Assembly: GCA_000787465.1 (NCBI GenBank)
Contig: JSYX01000871.1
Location: 1-10,935 of the forward strand
Length of the DNA stretch: 10,935 nucleotides
Direction: 5' to 3'
Source: Thermomucor indicae-seudaticae
Lineage: Eukaryota; Mucoromycota; Mucoromycetes; Mucorales; Lichtheimiaceae
Translations under genes and position numbers: made by a program
Shown: positions 7,938-10,935 of the stretch, piece after piece
Layout: every line of letters starts with the position of its first letter
Numbering within the stretch: position 1 is the stretch's first letter
The notes under the pieces: model-generated
The model's database searches: none
What the model was told of the DNA's origin: nothing
Seen by the model: only the letters and a program-made list of their open reading frames with translations

Positions 7938-10843
7938 ATGGAAAAGAAGCGCAGTTTTTTCCGAGGTTATCTTCATGGCAGTAAAAGTACGTCGAAGCTG
8001 CCATGTCATTTGGAGGGACGTTCGGATAGTACAACCGACACCAACACAATACTGGAGAAAGCTCTCGAAAAAGCAAATATGGCAGTGTCTTACGATTCAA
8101 TGGAGCGTCCCGTCGACGCTGTTAGAGCCTACAAGGAAGCAGTGGATCTTTTGCAGGGGGTGCTTGAAACGGCAAGTCCAGACGATCAAAGTCGCTTACA
8201 AAAAATCGTACGTAAGCCATTTTTCTTACGTAGCGCTGCATTACTGCGCGTTCGATCGGGACGATGGGTTAATATTATAGCCTTCAAGGGGGAGAAGCGC
8301 AGTACTGTTAAAGGGGGCGGGTGAGGAGAAAAGTCGCGATAGCATCTGTGGCATTGGCAGATATGCGAAGCACATTATAAGGAGCTCATGACGATTTCTA
8401 ACCACCATTGTTCTTTTTCTACTACATAGAGCGACTCGTACACTGAGCGAATCCGGCTGCTAGAGGCTTCCACAACTGAGCCAAGACGAACGACACACAA
8501 AGACATGCTACATACCATTGCTGAAGAAATGACCTCTCCATTACGTCGTAGAAAAGCATCCCGTCCACCTTCACTCATCAATGATTCAAACATACCGCAT
8601 GAAATATCGCAACCAGGAACACCAGTAGCACCTTACGATACCATGTCCACACATACCACAGATTCATCCCGGACCATCGGCGCTGGATCAGTTTTTGCAT
8701 CCATGTTTGCAAAGAAAGCACACACTAGACCTGTGAAAAGCAGTAGTACTTCCACACATGATCTCTCAGCCGCAATGTCACTTGACCCTAAACCTTCAAG
8801 GAGTACTCCCATTGCATCGTTTGGTCGGTCAGCCATCACTTGGCGACATAACTGTAAGCGCTGGATGATAGATCTTGCATTGCCTCGCTTAAACTCATTC
8901 GTATGTAGCTTCCAAAAAGAAGCGTCATTCTTCAGAGTTCACAAAAGTCGGGCGTAGAAGCGAAGACGCCAATGATCGGTTGCCACCTTTACCCCCAAGT
9001 TTACCATTACCTGCAGTTGCTTCCTCATCGAAAGAAGACTATTTCGATATTCGATCCACCGGAGCGGCCGATTTGCTTTTCGCACCACCCACTTGCGACC
9101 TCCAGACAGAAAACCGACGGAAATCTACCGATAGCGAAAGTATCAGTACTACCCTTAGTAGCGACATGGATGATACAATGCAGACATCAGCTAGTCATGT
9201 TATATTCTCTGTGGCTCGGCCATATAAAACCGCTGAGCCCCTTGTTTTTAAACCGCTTAAACCAGCATCTAACGCTGACAGCGACAGTGCTATCGCCGAC
9301 CTGGCTAAAGTGTTGGAAGAATCTTCATCAGGCATCGGTTGCACCGAAAAGAATGTGGATGCTATTCAGGAACTTTCAGGGTTGAAGTCCCAAAATCTGC
9401 CGAAAAAACATGCCAAGAAAAGTAGTCAAGGTTCGATTAGGTCGAGATATAGTGATCGAGAGCGAGACCTTTCGCCACAACTGCCGTCGCCCCAAGCCAG
9501 TAGCTTTTCGTCGTTTTGGCGATCATCTCGACGAGTCGCTGCTAACGAACAGAAACACGCTAAAGAGAATACCTCTCCGCCTACTTTACCGCCATTAAAG
9601 TTACAAAGGAGTGCAGATATGCGTACCTCCCGACTCCGTAGCAGCAGTAATGCCAGCGACACATCACAGTCATCCTTGTCTTCACCTAGTGTGTCTTCAC
9701 CTTGTTCGCATCAAAGCAGCCGTACCAATGACTGGAGCTTGTTTGACGTACAATCCACAAGAGCCAGTTCCTTATTCTCCGCATCCATGCTGTCTCTTGC
9801 ATTACCTCCTAAAGAAAAGAACTGTTTTGCTACGGTTTTGTCGGGAACCTATACCATCCTGGAGCCTAACCAATTTCATGGAGCGCCTGAAGATCATACT
9901 CGTTGTAGTCTAATGCAACGGCTGTCACGGTGCATACAGGAGGGTGGATACTTGACAAATCGGCTATATGTACCAAAAGAGCTTTGGTAAGATGTAGTAA
10001 CTCGACAAGCGCTTGGACAGAATGGTTTACTTAGCTTTATTTAATAGGCGGCAGCCCAATATACGATTACTAGCACTGGAAGCAAAAATAGCAGTCTGCG
10101 AGCTATTGATATCGGCTTTGGAGCCTATGGCAGCACGGGACGACCGTGGTCATGTGTCAGGTGCAATCCAGGAAGTCAGAATGCTGGAGCACTCTTTAGA
10201 ACAGGTTCGCGAGACTTTTGGGCGAAAGCTTGGGCTTCATGAGGGGGCTGGTACCCAGGACGAAGTCAAATCACCAACACTTGCATCGAATTATATCCTT
10301 ACATCATCAACTAGCAAAACCACCCAGGTAAGTAATAAGAAGATGAAGTAAAAGATTCCGTTCTGTGTTCTCATGTAGAGTGCATAGACCATTGCTTCTT
10401 GGAGTTCGAAGTTCTCTAAATCTGTTGAACGGATGAAGATGGAAACACTACGGACATCGTAAGTGGCATCGCTTTACGGAGGGGCGATCAAATAGCCAAA
10501 ATAAGCCATCCTATGTAACAGGGAAGAACAACACTATGCATATATTCATACACTTGTGCAGCTGTTTTCCTTAGCGCAAGCGCTTGGTATGTAGAAAAGC
10601 AAGAGAAGGTAACAGCTACGGTTGATTGATTGATTTGGATCTCGCATAGATGAGTGGCACGCAGCTTACAGTGCACGTTTGAACGGCATGTCGCAACAAG
10701 TGGAATTGTATGAAAACCTACTGAGCAAGATCCAGACATGCGCAGATACCTTGCAAAAGGTTGTGTGTGGGTTTGTCCTGCAAGACTTTACCATCCTGCT
10801 TAATAAATGGATGAAGCGAAGTCGAGAATGGACAATGGATTGA
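7938..10843 (+). CDS. MIT-domain protein, fungal type
   Basis: Seven exons are predicted: 7938-8207, 8430-8853, 8909-9986, 10048-10327, 10388-10458, 10595-10608 and 10650-10843. They give 776 residues in a single frame. Residues about 35-110 form a MIT (microtubule interacting and transport) three-helix domain: ILEKALEKANMAVSYDS, AVRAYKEAVDLLQGVLE, then across intron 1 LQKI/SDSYTERIRLLE. Residues about 115-560 are Ser/Pro-rich and probably disordered. The C-terminal block GGYLTNRLYVPKELW (577-591), RQPNIRLLALEAKIAVCELL, SWSSKFSKSVERM and FVLQDFTILLNKWMKRS is what I remember of fungal MIT proteins. MIT domains bind ESCRT-III tails or other trafficking partners on membranes; the partner here is unknown. 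The ATG is preceded by an in-frame TGA at 7920-7922 and sits in GCCACCGTTATGG. Intron 1 has a CTAAC branch site near 8398 and a long pyrimidine run. The weakest part is the 14-nt exon. The gene looks intact. Confidence 0.84.
10595..10608 (+). other. predicted 14-nt micro-exon
   Basis: The strong donor GTAAGT at 10459 leaves two bases of a codon, while the last exon, after CATAG at 10647-10649, supplies the last two bases of one. A direct junction would break the frame. The segment AAAAGCAAGAGAAG, between GTATGTAG and GTAACA, restores it exactly and reads S-K-A-R-E-D. The flanking introns would be 136 and 41 bp, the second unusually short. An alternative is a splice site I have misjudged. Confidence 0.5.
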
Positions 10844-10935
10844 ATTTACGCTTGTACGATATATCATTTACTGTTTATTGATCAGACTTTTGCTCTACTT
10901 AAGGTATATTTCGCATCAACTGTAAACCAAATTTG
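10844..10935. other. 3' flank of the MIT-domain gene
   Basis: No AATAAA follows the TGA at 10841-10843 within the window. AT-rich words such as GATATATCATTTA at about 10858 could serve as a weak 3' signal. A canonical AATAAA occurs just before the stop, inside the coding sequence at 10802-10807. Nothing else is seen. Confidence 0.35.

Noticed and set aside
8854..8957. Continuation of the second MIT-gene exon as an unspliced open frame
   Set aside because: It starts exactly at a GTAAGC donor, and a TAG acceptor at 8906-8908 restores the long downstream frame, so this is intron read-through.
9425..9445. GGTTCGATTAGG as a tRNA B-box
   Set aside because: It is inside a strong coding exon, lacks the CC needed after GGTTCGANN, and no cloverleaf arms surround it.
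1..10935. CRISPR arrays, rRNA genes, reverse transcriptase or integrase genes
   Set aside because: No regularly spaced repeats, rRNA-like blocks, or RT/integrase catalytic motifs were seen. The content is eukaryotic nuclear DNA.

Overview
The window looks like nuclear DNA of an intron-rich filamentous fungus. The reasons are short GT-AG introns of about 50 to 60 bp with CTAAC/CTGAC-like branch sites, CT-rich tracts before genes, and a MIT-domain protein whose C-terminal G-Y-L-T..R-L-Y-V-P..L-W block I know from fungal homologues. An early-diverging fungus (Mucoromycota) is my best guess. It rests mainly on the flavour of one decayed gene family and the transposon ends, and no search was run.

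Layout, all on the + strand. At 61-617 is the 3' end of an intron-dense gene made of tiny exons, followed by an AATAAA signal. From 618 to about 1800 there is no gene, only a short pogo/Tigger-like MITE at 1449-1610. From about 1800 to 6850 lies a graveyard of broken genes: protein-like stretches linked by plausible introns but broken by frameshifts and in-frame stops. It holds an unidentified gene (1881-2955) that stops being readable about 95 bp before a hAT-like transposon end (3051-3210). Next is a coiled-coil gene with a possible PD-(D/E)XK-like module (3417-4760), then a fragment (4885-5389), then a coiled-coil gene relic (5986-6851). From 6860 to 7740 I see only a degenerate short repeat cluster.

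The one gene that looks fully intact is at 7938-10843. It has seven exons, 776 residues, an N-terminal MIT domain, a long low-complexity Ser/Pro-rich middle and a conserved C-terminal region. The model needs a 14-nt micro-exon near its end. By family it should work in ESCRT/Vps4-type or other membrane-trafficking contexts, but its partner cannot be read from sequence.

Nothing suggests that the genes act together. The window reads as two ordinary genes flanking a transposon-seeded region of gene decay. The most unusual signals are the micro-exons and the broken nuclease-like and coiled-coil genes.
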